From: Calonectria ilicicola
Taxonomy: Eukaryota > Ascomycota > Sordariomycetes > Hypocreales > Nectriaceae
Direction: 5' to 3'
Assembly: GCA_020809705.1 (NCBI GenBank)
Contig: CP085826.1
Location: forward strand, 310,001 to 374,000
DNA: 64,000 bases
Position numbers and translations under genes: made by a program. This document shows, piece after piece, positions 47,701 to 58,829 of this stretch; position 1 is the stretch's first letter, and every line of letters starts with the position of its first letter. Under the pieces are notes generated by a model. That model worked only from the letters and a program-made list of their open reading frames with translations, searched no databases and was not told where the DNA came from.

Positions 47701-48855
47701 TTGAAGCCCAGCGTCATGTGCGCGGAGTTCTCTCAAGAGGACGAAATTGAGGAGCCGGAAGAATTCTGGAAAGCAGATGTCAACAAGAAGTGGTCACTAA
47801 CTCGACCACTCTGGAGAGTGACATTCCTCTCAAAGCCGCGACTACTTGCATGGACTTTCCACCATTCGATCGTTGATGCGTGGGTCGCCCGCAATATCTC
47901 AAGAGACCTTTACGCTATTCTCTTGGCAGTTGTACAGCGAGACAACTGTCAGCAAGGGTGGAAACAGGCCCTGACAAGTGCTTGCGTTAGTGCCACAAAC
48001 CCTTCCATTGAACAGTGGGTGATTAAACATTATGGCATCAATGGGCTCGATGGTTCACCCACACCGGTCATCCAAAAACACCAACAGATTTGGGAAGATT
48101 TCATGGCAAATGTCACGCCTACGCCGATTCCTGACAGACTTAAACTGCCTGATGATGCTCTTCCGGCGCTACCATTGATGGAGATAATTACCTCCCTCCC
48201 ATATGGCGATTGGTGTCGACGACATCATGTTACAGCAGCGGCGCTGTTTCATGCTGTTGGGGCCTTGACTATTGCCCGGCTACTCAATTGGTGGCGACCA
48301 GAAGGACCTCAACAGCCAACCGAAGAAGTAACTTACTATCGGCTCAGTGCAAATAGAGCCACAGTGCAAGGGGCATTAGACATGGAGGGTGCTTTAATCT
48401 CGATTAGCCCCATGCGCGTTCGAGTAGCGGCTGATTCTGACGCTGTTGCCATCTCGCACTGCGCCCTCGAGAATTGGCTTGCTACACAGGAATCAGACCC
48501 CTACTACCTCGACGGTCAATTAACACCAACAGGCCCTGATCCAATGGCAAGACAGCGCCGTTGGGGCAATATACTGCTCAACCACATTGTCGATTACGGA
48601 GATGTAGACCCGCCGCCGTCATTTCCAGGAGCCATCGACGACAAATGCGGCTTTGCCATGGTCTGGCCATTTGCCGCCTTGGAGCTAACGCTGGTGGAGA
48701 CTGACCCTCAAGCTAATTCGCTTCACTTGTCAGTGTTGTCTACCCTAGAACGTGAGAGTACTGAGGAGTTTATGGGGATATTTGTTCATATTCTGAGGCT
48801 GGTGGTTGATAAGGATAGTAAAATAGTTGCTTCGGAGATTCTACAGCAGCTCTAA
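44710..48855 (+). CDS. Second nonribosomal peptide synthetase, truncated C-A-T-C, 1362 aa
   Basis: Exons 44710-46337 and 46395-48855 join in phase (gtaagt...tttag). ATG 44710 is preferred because upstream codons in frame lack an ATG. Residues 1-215 resemble only the C-terminal half of a condensation domain (VEKVMQHFLHLLRNI), without its HHxxxDG motif. The A domain spans about 235-735: A3 is VTSGSTGRPKC, with Cys for the usual Gly; A5 is GYGATE; A7 is YRTGDLG; A8 is GRIDFQFKIDGNRIQP; A10 is AKTDGKAL, with its Lys kept. The T domain has S812 (NGGTSLLSL). The C-terminal condensation-like domain, about 895-1340, has HHSIVDAW at about 1032-1037, His and Asp kept and Gly replaced by Ala. My hand-read A code is S,A,I,C,S,A,G,S,H,K, again without the amino-binding Asp. 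It probably works with the neighbouring dimodular synthetase, adding or transferring one unusual acid; the order is unknown. Confidence 0.9.
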
Positions 48856-49490
48856 AATCACTAGCAGTATAAAAAAATTTTTACGCCTTCTACAGCTAAT
48901 CTTCCTGAATGAATTGTTTTGTCTTGTAAACTCCAGCAAGTCGCTCGCACTGGCAACTGATAATGTTGTTATTTTGTGACTAACCCGATTTAGAAGGTGA
49001 CAGAAAAACAGCGTAATTTGTTAGTACATTTGCGCGATTTAAATTGTCACCTCTAGCGCGTCTCTCCACATTACGCGGACAATCACTTCCTACAAGAGCC
49101 TAGTCTGATAATGAGTGGCCACAAGCGACAGTGGATGAGAAAGGATGGGATGGCTCAATCCAAAGGCATCAATTTTAGAGGGACACAGTCAATGATTGAT
49201 GGATTTGTTACTTTCATAACCGAGTTTATAGAATATTGGTTAAATATAATGCTCTACAATCTACGGATATATTGTGTTCTGCTTTCTACTACTTTTTGCC
49301 CCCTCAAATTTCTAATATTGCGACGCGTCGACCGCTCTGAGACATGGCTTCGATGCCGTCAAAGGCAGCGCTGCGGTCAATTCAAATCGCCTCAATTCAA
49401 TTCAATTCAATTCAATTCAAATCGAGAAAACGATTGTTCAATTCAATTCAAATATAATGATCAATTTGATTGAATTGATTGAGTTGGATA
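48856..49490. other. Transition from gene space to A+T-rich DNA
   Basis: Downstream of the second synthetase the base composition is normal until about 49490, then shifts abruptly to strong A+T-richness. The 120-codon frame at 49111-49473 translates the microsatellite and is not a gene. Confidence 0.6.
49391..49455. repeat. (TTCAA)n microsatellite at the edge of the A+T-rich block
   Basis: Five consecutive attca units run at about 49394-49421, with a second shorter run at about 49436-49452. It lies within 100 bp of the composition switch. Confidence 0.85.
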
Positions 49491-50160
49491 TAGGGTATTT
49501 AGTATAGATATATGATTTTTTAGCTAAGTTTTGGTGTCTTTGATATGGTTTACCTGGAGGAATTTTCTGTTTAGTTATTGCTTAAAGTAGTATAGCTTAG
49601 ATTATATAATTATAATTTTTTAATTATAAAGGAATTCTTATTAATCTTACCTTTTTCTATATATTATATATAAAATTACTCTTTATAATATTATAAAATA
49701 TAATTATTTATACTTATTATATTATTATATCTTTATTTATAATATTTAGAATTATTATATTAATTATTTTCTAATCTTTTTAATTATTATTAAGTCTATA
49801 TTATAGAAAAAAGGCCTAATATATCTATATCTTTCTTATTATAAAGTATAATAGTTAATTGAGGAATAAGAAATTAGTAAAATAATCTTTATAATTATTA
49901 AAATATATAATAAATATAAAAATAATAATATTTTTATATTTAATTCTTTTTCTATAATCTAATGCCCTTAATACTATTAATAACCTTATCCCTAGCCCCA
50001 ACCTCAACCTTAACCCTAACCCTAACCCTAATCTTAATTTTTTTTAAATCTAATTAAAAGTATAGTTTATAATTATATAATTTAAAGATTTTAATCTTAA
50101 AGATACTTAAAGTCTAATTATTTAAATTCTTCTTTAAATATAATTTATATATAAAAGATA
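49491..50160. other. RIP-like A+T-rich DNA of unknown origin
   Basis: This is almost entirely A/T sequence, with no recognisable coding remnant except the telomere-like tract at 49981-50031. It could be the 5' non-coding end of the hAT relic that follows. Confidence 0.55.
49981..50031. repeat. Interstitial telomere-like tract, (CCCTAA)n
   Basis: Positions 50011-50031 read as perfect ccctaa units (about 3.5 copies). Degenerate units such as ccctag and ccccaacctcaacctt precede them from 49981. This is the canonical filamentous-fungal telomere repeat, with the C-rich strand on plus. It stands out in otherwise C-depleted DNA. Confidence 0.85.
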
Positions 50161-51052
50161 TTTCCTTTATTCCTAACTACACCAACACCATAAGCTACAA
50201 TTTTTTATTATTAAGCATAGCTTTAACCTTATTAAAATTAATAGAAACACTCTTGGTAGTACCTTTTAACTATATTGTTATTGTAACTAATAAGAATAAA
50301 TATAGGGCTATTTATTTACTTAAGTAGCAACTTTAGTAATAATAGCCCACTTACAAAGTCAACACTCTATCACTAAGGGCTAAGACCAAGAGATAATACT
50401 ATTACTAGCTTCTTCTACCCTTATTAATCTTTATTTATATGCTAGATTACCTGCTAAAGAAGAATCTAATGCTTTTAGTATTATTATTAAGTTAAAAGCT
50501 ATTCTTATTTATTAAATTATTAAATTAAATATATTCTTTAAAGTAATTAAATATAATACCTTCTAATATCTTTTATAAATATTAAGTTATATTATTAATA
50601 ATATCTTATTAATACACTAATTAACTATAAAGGCCTAGATAATGAATAATTTTAAAGCTTATTAATAAATAATTAAACACTAGCTTTAATATACTTAATT
50701 ACTTATTTACCTTACTTTCAATACTTAGACTTCTCCTAACTAATAAGCCCTCTTAAGGATTATCAATTACTTCATTAACTGTACTAGCAGCCTACAAATT
50801 AAGCTCTTTATTTTAAAATGTATTTTTAATATTTATTTAGGTAAAAATATTGCCTTTTTAGTATTAGAAGTTATTAAAAACTATAACCTTCAAAGTCTCG
50901 ATTTCTTTACATTAAATAATGCCCCTATTAATAATATATACCTTAATTATCTCTTTTCCAACTATCTTCCTATTTTTCTAAATTAGCCTTTATTTATAAA
51001 GCCTTTAATAATTTAACTATATTATTAAGATTATATCATCAACCTTACTACC
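50161..51052 (+). mobile_element. hAT-type transposase relic, 5' part
   Basis: Although riddled with stops, the plus-strand translation from about 50690 keeps hAT (Restless/Tfo1-like) landmarks. These include a segment reading ALLRIINYFINCTSSLQIK, then GKNIAFLVLEVIKNYNLQSL and DFFTLNNAPINN, matching the family block around LGYFxLDNAxNND. The relic stops at 51052, exactly at the left end of a Gypsy element, and resumes at 57949. Upstream of about 50600 the assignment is only by continuity. It is RIP-degraded and non-functional. Confidence 0.7.
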
Positions 51053-51451
51053 TGTTATGACCCAAACACCCAAAGGCAGTAACCACAGGCAGAACCCCAA
51101 CCAATCATAACAAAACTACCCTGGACCCACATAACCAGCCAATAAAAGTAAAGTCGAACAACCCCCATTCAATATTATCAAAGATTGCAACAAACATTAT
51201 CAAATTGAATTCATTTAACTATTATAATAATAAAACCTTAGATATAATAATATATAGATAGATTAGATTTTATTATAAGGAATAGAATTAATTAGCTTTT
51301 AATATAATTTAATTACCTTAATTATAATTAATTATTATTTAATATAATATTTTTATTATTTTATTTATTATAATATATTTAATTATTTTATTAATAATAA
51401 ATCTTTTATTTTAATTAATTTATTAAATTAAAAATTAATTAAATTATTATA
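51053..51451 (+). repeat. 5' LTR of the Gypsy element
   Basis: It begins tgttatgaccc and ends attata, aligned end to end with the 3' LTR. The first 130 bp or so keep ordinary base composition while the rest is nearly all A/T. Confidence 0.88.
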
Positions 51452-54400
51452 TATTAAAAGCTTTTATTTAATTAATTATTTATATTAATAATTAAATAAT
51501 AATAATATTTAAAAAAAACCTTATTATAATTATTTTTTTTAATAATATTAAATTAATTATAAAATTATAATAAATTAAAAAGAAATTTATAAATATATAA
51601 GCTTAATTTAAAATAAAAGAAGCTAGAACTATTATAATTAAAGAAAATAAAGGTAAAGATATTAATAAAATTCTAAGATCTCTAGTCCTAGAACCCTTTC
51701 TAAGAAAAACTACTAATATAATTCCCTTTTTTACCTAAATAAAAGAATACTTCTACTTTTTTTAATTTAATTAATAACTTCTAAAGCTTAAGTACTATAT
51801 ATTAAAACCTTTCTTTAAAAAAATATAAAAATATAGTTTAAATCTATTATAAAAGACTATTTGGAAAACAAGGATAATACTAAGTAAACTAAAGAAATTT
51901 AAGAAATTTTTAAAAATTAGAAAAATTTTAAGATTATTATTAAAAATAATTTTAATATAATTAATATAAAATAATAAATTATAAATTAATTATATAAATT
52001 TAAATAAATAAAATTTTATAATTAATATTTAATTAAATTTAAAAGAATTATAATATAAATAATTTAAAATAATAATATATTAATAGAACTTTATTATAAA
52101 AGCTTAAAGAGTAAAGTTAAGAATAAAATCTATAAAAAAAACTAATTAAAAAAACTTTTAAAATATATTAAAAATATTATTAAAATTAATAAAAGATAAT
52201 TTAATTAATATAAAGAATATATTTAAGATAATAAAAACCTATATATTTTAAATAAAAAAAATCTAAAATAAATAATAAAGTATTATATATAAGATTTATT
52301 TAAAATTAATAGAACTTAATATTATCTAAAGGTATAATAAAAGTAAGATTACTTATTTTAATTATAAAAAGAAAGGATATAAATCCTTTAAATATTACTC
52401 TTTAAAAATAGAAAACTAGTTTAAATCTATATTAAAAGAATAGAAATAACTTAATACTATAAAAACTTAATAAACCTTAGTATTAGAAGGAAAAAAGGAT
52501 ATTATAGGAAAAATTATTCTTATTATTATTAAGAAATATAAATTAATTACTATAATTAAGTAATATATAAAAAACTATAAATTATATAAAATAAAACTTA
52601 CTCTATAATAAGAAATTAATAAAGCTATTTAAAAAGTATAATCAACCTAATAAAAAAGCTAATCCTACCTTCTTTATAAATGATTAGAATAAGCTAAGAA
52701 GATAGAAATTTTTATATTTATTTTAGATATATATATTAATAAAGCACTAATATAGTAGAATACTTACACTTATAATAAAAATAGAAATAGAAAATAAATA
52801 ATTAATATTAAAAAAATAATCTAATAAATTAAAAAACTTTTATAAAATAAAAATAAAATCTTCTTACTTATATAAAGTAAATAATAACTAGGAAACTATA
52901 ACCCCTAATTTATTCAATATAAAGAGAATAACCTTAAACTAAATATAATATATAAAGAATATAAGAATATTTTATAAATAAATTATTATAATTATAATTA
53001 CCTCTAATATATAAAGTAAAAATAATATATAATATACTTTTTTATTAGGGTAGAAGATATAATTATTTATTATATTTATAAAAAATACTTTAATTAATAT
53101 AAAATAATAAAAAGAAACCCTTATTATTAATTTACTATATTAAAACTAAATAAGCTTAAGTTCTTTAATTATAATAAACTATTTTAAAATGAATATTAAA
53201 ATCTTAAATATAATATTTATATAATAAATAAAATAATAATCTAGTATTAAATAAAATTAAAAAATAAGTAAAGCCCCTATAAAAGAGTAGTAGGAGCAGC
53301 TAGGGCAATAATCCCTAGAGTTACTAAAAGAACTTCTTAAAAAGGCTTTATATTTTATAATTAAAGAGTAATCTTAATAATAACTAGAAGTAGAAGTAAG
53401 GATTAAAGGGAAGTAATATAATATTATAGTAAATAATAAAGCTAAATAAAACTATATTAATTTTTAAATAATTAATTAATTTTAATTATTATAGATAATA
53501 AAAGTTAATTTATATAAAATTATTAATATAGAAGGAATCCTTTTTAGTTATAATAATAGTATTATAAATAAAAAGATTAATTATTTAAAAGTCTTTATTA
53601 AAGAAAAAACTAAAAAATAACCTTTAATATTATTAATATTAGATAGTATAATCTAGTTTTAAAATACCTATAGTTATACTAATATAACCCTAATATCTAC
53701 TAGTATACTAGCTAGATATAAATATTTAAAAAGTATAATATAATTAGTAATATTTTTATAAAATATAATAAAAGATCTTAAACTCTTAGCCCTAATTAAG
53801 TAGGAGATATAAGTAAAGGAGAATCTTTATTATTTAAAAAATAAAATATAAATATAAGAATAGTTAGAAAAGGTAAAGATAATAAATAATTATCTACCTT
53901 AGAATATAATTTTAATAAATTAATAAAAGCTTTAAAAAAATAAAAATTAAAGTAAAAATAAATAAATTATATAATATACCTTTATAATATTAAATTTATA
54001 AAAAGCTCTTTATAGAAGAACTAGATATTAGATTACTTAAGTTTAGTTAGTAGGATTATAAAATTATCTTTAAAAATAGATCTAATACCTAATTTTACTT
54101 TATTTATAATCTTAATTAAATTAAGCTTAATACTTTAAAGGAATATATTTAAGATATATTTAAAAAGGGATATATTTATATTTTGAACTTTAAAGCTAAT
54201 TACCTTATTATATTTATATCTAAGAAAAATAAGAAATTATATCTTATTATAAATTATTAATAGCTTAATAATATTATTATTAAAAATTATATTCTATTAT
54301 TATTAATTAATAAAATAAAAGATTACTTTTATAAAATTAATATTTTTATTATATTAGATCTTAAAGAAATATATAATCTTATTTATATTAAAAAAAATAT

Positions 54401-57400
54401 AAATAGAAAACTACTTTCTAAATAAAGTTTAAATTATTTAAATATTTAATTATACCTTTTAAACTTATAAATATACTAATATTATTTTAATAAATAATAA
54501 CCAATATATTATAAGAATACTTAAATATCTTTATTATTTACTACTTAAATAATATCCTTATTTTCTTTAAAAATAAAGAAGAATATAAAGAATATATTTA
54601 TAAGATCTTAAAAGCCCTTTAAAATATCAAACTTTTAATTAAATTAGAAAAAAGTAAGTTCTATATTTAAAAAGTAGAATTTCTAGAATATATTATTAGC
54701 TTTAATAAAATTTATATAGACCTAAAGAAAGTTATTATAATAAAAGATTAGAAAGAACTTATTAATATAAAGAAAGTATAAGCCTTTTTTAGATTTATTA
54801 ATTATTATTAAAGATTTATTAAAGGATTTAGTAAAATTACTTTAGATATAATAGAATTAATTAAGAAAGGAATTATCTTTTAATAAGGAAATAAAATATA
54901 ATAATTATTTAAAATTATAAGAAATATTATTTTAGAAGAATTTATTCTTATAATATTTAACCCTAATAAGCCTATAAAGCTAGAAACTAATATATTAGAC
55001 TTTACCTTAGGGGCCTAGATTAAATAATAAGATAAATAAGGAAACCTATACCTTATAACATTCTACTTATATAAACTATATAACTTTAAGCTAAATTACT
55101 CTATCTATAATAAAGAATTCTTTATTATTATTAATACTTTTAAAAAATTCTAATAATATTTATTAAAAAGTAACCACAAAATTATAATATATATTAACTA
55201 TAAAAATATTACCTACTTTATAACTATCTAAAAACTTAATAAAAGATAACTATAATATACAAAATATTTATCCAAATTTAATTATTAAATTATTTATATT
55301 AAAAGAACTAAAAATAGCTATATTAATATAATTAACCATTGATCTAACTATAATATAAAAAAACTAAAAATATAGAAAAAACTATTAACCTATAATACTA
55401 ATAAAGGATTAAAATAAGCTTTAATTAGTAAAATAATAATAAAAATAAAGAAAATAATTATTATTATAAAAGTAGAAGGATTATTATATATAATCAGAAC
55501 TATTACTATAGAAATATTAATATAATAAGTGGAATAAGATAATTTATTATTAAGAAAAATTAAAGAATATAATCTAGTACTTTTAGAAGAAAAGAAAATA
55601 AATTACTTATAAATATTAGAGAAATATTAAATAAAACTAATAAAAGATATTTATAAATATCCTTTATATAACCATAAAGGCATTAATAAAACCTTTAAAT
55701 AAATTAAATAGATATTTTCCTTTAGTAAGATAAAAAAGAAAATTAAATAAATATATAAAAAATATAGCCTATATTAACACTCTAAAAAACCAAGATATAA
55801 ACTATATAGATTATTATAATCATCCCCTATTACATAATAATTATAAGATTTAATTATAATGGACTTTATTATTAACCTTCTCTTATTAGTAGACCCTATT
55901 ATAGAAGTATATTATAATAGTATTTTTATTATTATTAATTATTTTATAAAAGTAGTATATTATCTTTTTTATAATAAAGTAATAAAAGAAAAATAATTTA
56001 TTTATTTTTTCTTTTAAAATATAATTATTATATATAAATTATTAATTAAAATTATTTTAAATAAAAAATAATTATTTATATTTAAGTTTTAGTAAAGCTT
56101 AATATTTTTAATAAGATTAAATTATAAGCTAAATATAACTTTTTACCTTTAAATAAATAAATAAATTAAATACTAAAATTAAAAAATTAAATAATATCTA
56201 TAATATTATATTAACTACAAATAAACCAATTAGATAGAAAAATTATTTATTATATAACTAGTATATAATATATTTTATAATTATAATATTAAAATAATAT
56301 TAGTAAAGGCTAATTTTGACTTTATATTAAATACTTATTAAACCTTTTTAAAAGATATAATTTAAGTAAAAGCTATAATTAAGTTAGATGATTTAAGAAA
56401 ATTATATAAAAAAATAAAAATAGAATTTAAGTTTATTTATAATATAATAAAAAGATATTATAATTTAAAAAGGCTAAAAGGATTATTCTTCTTAGAGAAA
56501 GATATAATCTACTTAGTAATAAAAAATCTTATAATAAAAAAATAAAATAAAAAAATTAACTTTATATAGATTGAATTATACCTAATTAAAAGAAAAATAT
56601 TAAAAAATAATTATAAACTTAATCTTCTAGATAATATTAAAGTTTATCCTATTTTCCATATTTTACTATTAAAATCTAGTAATAGTATCCAAGTTAATAC
56701 AAGACCTAATTACAAACTACAAATAGAAAACCTAGAAGACTAATAAAAAATTAAAAAAATCCTATAAAAAAGAAAAAAATAGGAAATTTGAAATTAAATA
56801 AAAAGATTATAAAAAAATAATTTAGGAATTTATTAAATACTTTATATATTATTTAAAAATATTAAAAGTATTTCTTTAAAATTAATATAAAGGAAATTAA
56901 GTAAATTACTCTAATTAATAACCTTATAATCCTTAAGCAATTATATTATTAATAATACTAATACCTCTATATACTTCTTTTCTTTTAATTTATCTAAATC
57001 CTTATAATCTTAAAAAATTATCTCCTTTACCTTCTTATATAAATAATACTTCTAAGTATATAAATACTATAATTAAGCTAGAGCACTTATTAAATCTACC
57101 TTAGTCTTCTCTTTCTCCCTATTAATCCAATCCTTCTTATAAGAAACTTACTTAATTAAAAAGAAATAAATATATAAAAGTAAAAAAAGGAATATATTTA
57201 TAAGTTTAAATAAAAATATTTTTAAAATTATAATTAAAATATTTATTCTTTATATAAAATTTATAATAGCTTTTTCCCTTAACTACAATATAGGATAACT
57301 ACTTAATATAAAAATAAGCTAAATAATAAAATATTTTAAAACTAAATTTATTAATTAATTTAATAATATCCTTTTAATAAGCTTTAATTATTTTAAAATA

Positions 57401-57549
57401 AAATATAACCTTAGTAATATAATCTAATATTCTATCAATACCTAGACCATAAGAAAATAAAAAAAGAAAAAAATATATAATAGTTATAAGTAGGGAAACT
57501 AGCTTATTTACCTAGCCTTAAAATAAGACTAATAAAAGAGAAAGTATTA

Positions 57550-57948
57550 TATTATAATTTAAATATTTAAAAATAATAATCATAAGTAGAACCTTAATTA
57601 ATTATAATAAAACTACCTTAGACTTATATAACCAGCTAATAAAAGTAAAATTAAATAATCCTTATTTAATATTATTAAAGATTATAATAAATATTATTAA
57701 ATTAACTTTATTTAATTATTATAATAATAGAACCTTAAATATAATAATATATAAATAGATTAGATTCTACTATAAAAAATAAAATTAATTAACTTTTAAT
57801 ATAATTTAATTACCTTAATTATAATTAACTATTATTTAATATAATATTTCTATTACTTTATTTATTATAATATACTTAACTATCCTGTTAATAATAAATC
57901 CTTCATTTTGATTGGTTTATTAAGTTAGGAATTAACCAGATTGTTACA
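57550..57948 (+). repeat. 3' LTR of the Gypsy element
   Basis: It begins tattataattt (a mutated tgttatgaccc) and ends gattgttaca. The last 70 bp or so are the least mutated part of this copy. Confidence 0.88.
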
Positions 57949-58433
57949 CTACCAAAGCCTTCCTCAAGCTTATAGAATAAGCCTAACTTACCTTACTAAA
58001 TAATAAAGTTATTATATAGCTGACTCCTAAGGAATAAGCTAATTTAACTAGCTAGCTAAAGAGTGATCTAATAGCCAAGCTATTAGATATAGTAATATTT
58101 ATCCGCCGGTCCTCTTAATATTAGAAAGCCTTTTTTATCTAGGTTTAATATTAAATTAATAATACTAATAATAACTTATTAAAGATTAATAATAATATTT
58201 AATTATATAATAATAATAAGATATATTAGAATTTAACTTTTTATATAATTAAATAGGCTTTTTACTTTAAGAAATTAATTTAATTATAAATTAAGGTTAA
58301 TTTAATAAAAAAGGAAGATTAAAAGTTACTAATTAATAAAAGATTAACTAAGGAAGATTAAAAGGTCTTAATAAAGGTTTATAATCTTCTTCTTCCCTTT
58401 TAAAAGGAAATAATAAGGTTCTAATCCTGCCAC
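57949..58433 (+). mobile_element. hAT-type transposase relic, continuation
   Basis: Removing the Gypsy element and one CTACC copy restores an open junction reading IINLTTKAFLKLIE, which matches the hAT block around GHIINLAxKAFL. Further on, SDLIAKLLDIVIFIRRSS matches the family's KLHNIVxxIRRSPQR block. NLLLPF.KEIIRF near 58380-58420 matches the later PFxxxTxxLEG block. The relic is then cut by a second Gypsy copy at 58434. Confidence 0.8.
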
Positions 58434-58829
58434 TGTAACGGTCTGGTCAATTCCCAACTTAATAAACCAATCAGAATGAAGGGTTTATTGTTAGCAGGAT
58501 GGTTAGGTGTATTATAGTAAAATAGAGCAATGGAAGTATTACATTAGGTAATAGTCAATTGCAATTAAGGTAATCAAGTTATATTAAAAGCTAGTTAGTA
58601 TTAGTTATAAGGGCGGATTCTAATCTATTTATATACTATTACCTAGTAGGCGCTTATTGTATTAGTTTTATCTAATGTATTAGTGATTAAAGTAGTAATT
58701 ATAAAGTGATCATTAATGTTATAAGTGATTGCTTATGAGTGCTTCTTTATTAGTTAGTATAAAGCTATAGGGTAGGTGAGCATTATTTCTACCTTATTTG
58801 ACTGCCCAAGTGTATTATAGGTTATAATA
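58434..58829 (-). repeat. 3' LTR of the inverted Gypsy copy
   Basis: About 396 bp, from tgtaacggt to ggttataata on plus. Read on minus, it aligns along its length with the 57550-57948 LTR but keeps more G and C, so it is less affected by RIP. Confidence 0.82.

Larger units (their letters stand above)
51053..57948 (+). mobile_element. Complete but RIP-degraded Ty3/Gypsy LTR retrotransposon, 6.9 kb
   Basis: Two aligned LTRs bound the element (51053-51451 and 57550-57948, each 399 bp). Flanking CTACC duplications lie at 51048-51052 and 57949-57953. Order on the plus strand: a gag-like region (about 51.6-53.4 kb), protease (about 53.45-53.75), reverse transcriptase (about 54.0-54.65, with YLNNILIFFKNKEEYKEYIY-like sequence), RNase H (about 54.9-55.35, YSIYNKEFFIIINTF), integrase (about 55.6-56.3) and a chromodomain-type C-terminus (about 56.6-56.8). 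This pol order defines Gypsy. Stops appear every few codons, almost all explainable by C-to-T or G-to-A change, so no protein can be made. Confidence 0.9.

Noticed and set aside
49111..49473. 120-codon plus-strand frame ending in Asn/Gln/Phe/Ser-rich sequence
   Set aside because: The C-terminus is the translated TTCAA microsatellite and the rest lacks coding character.
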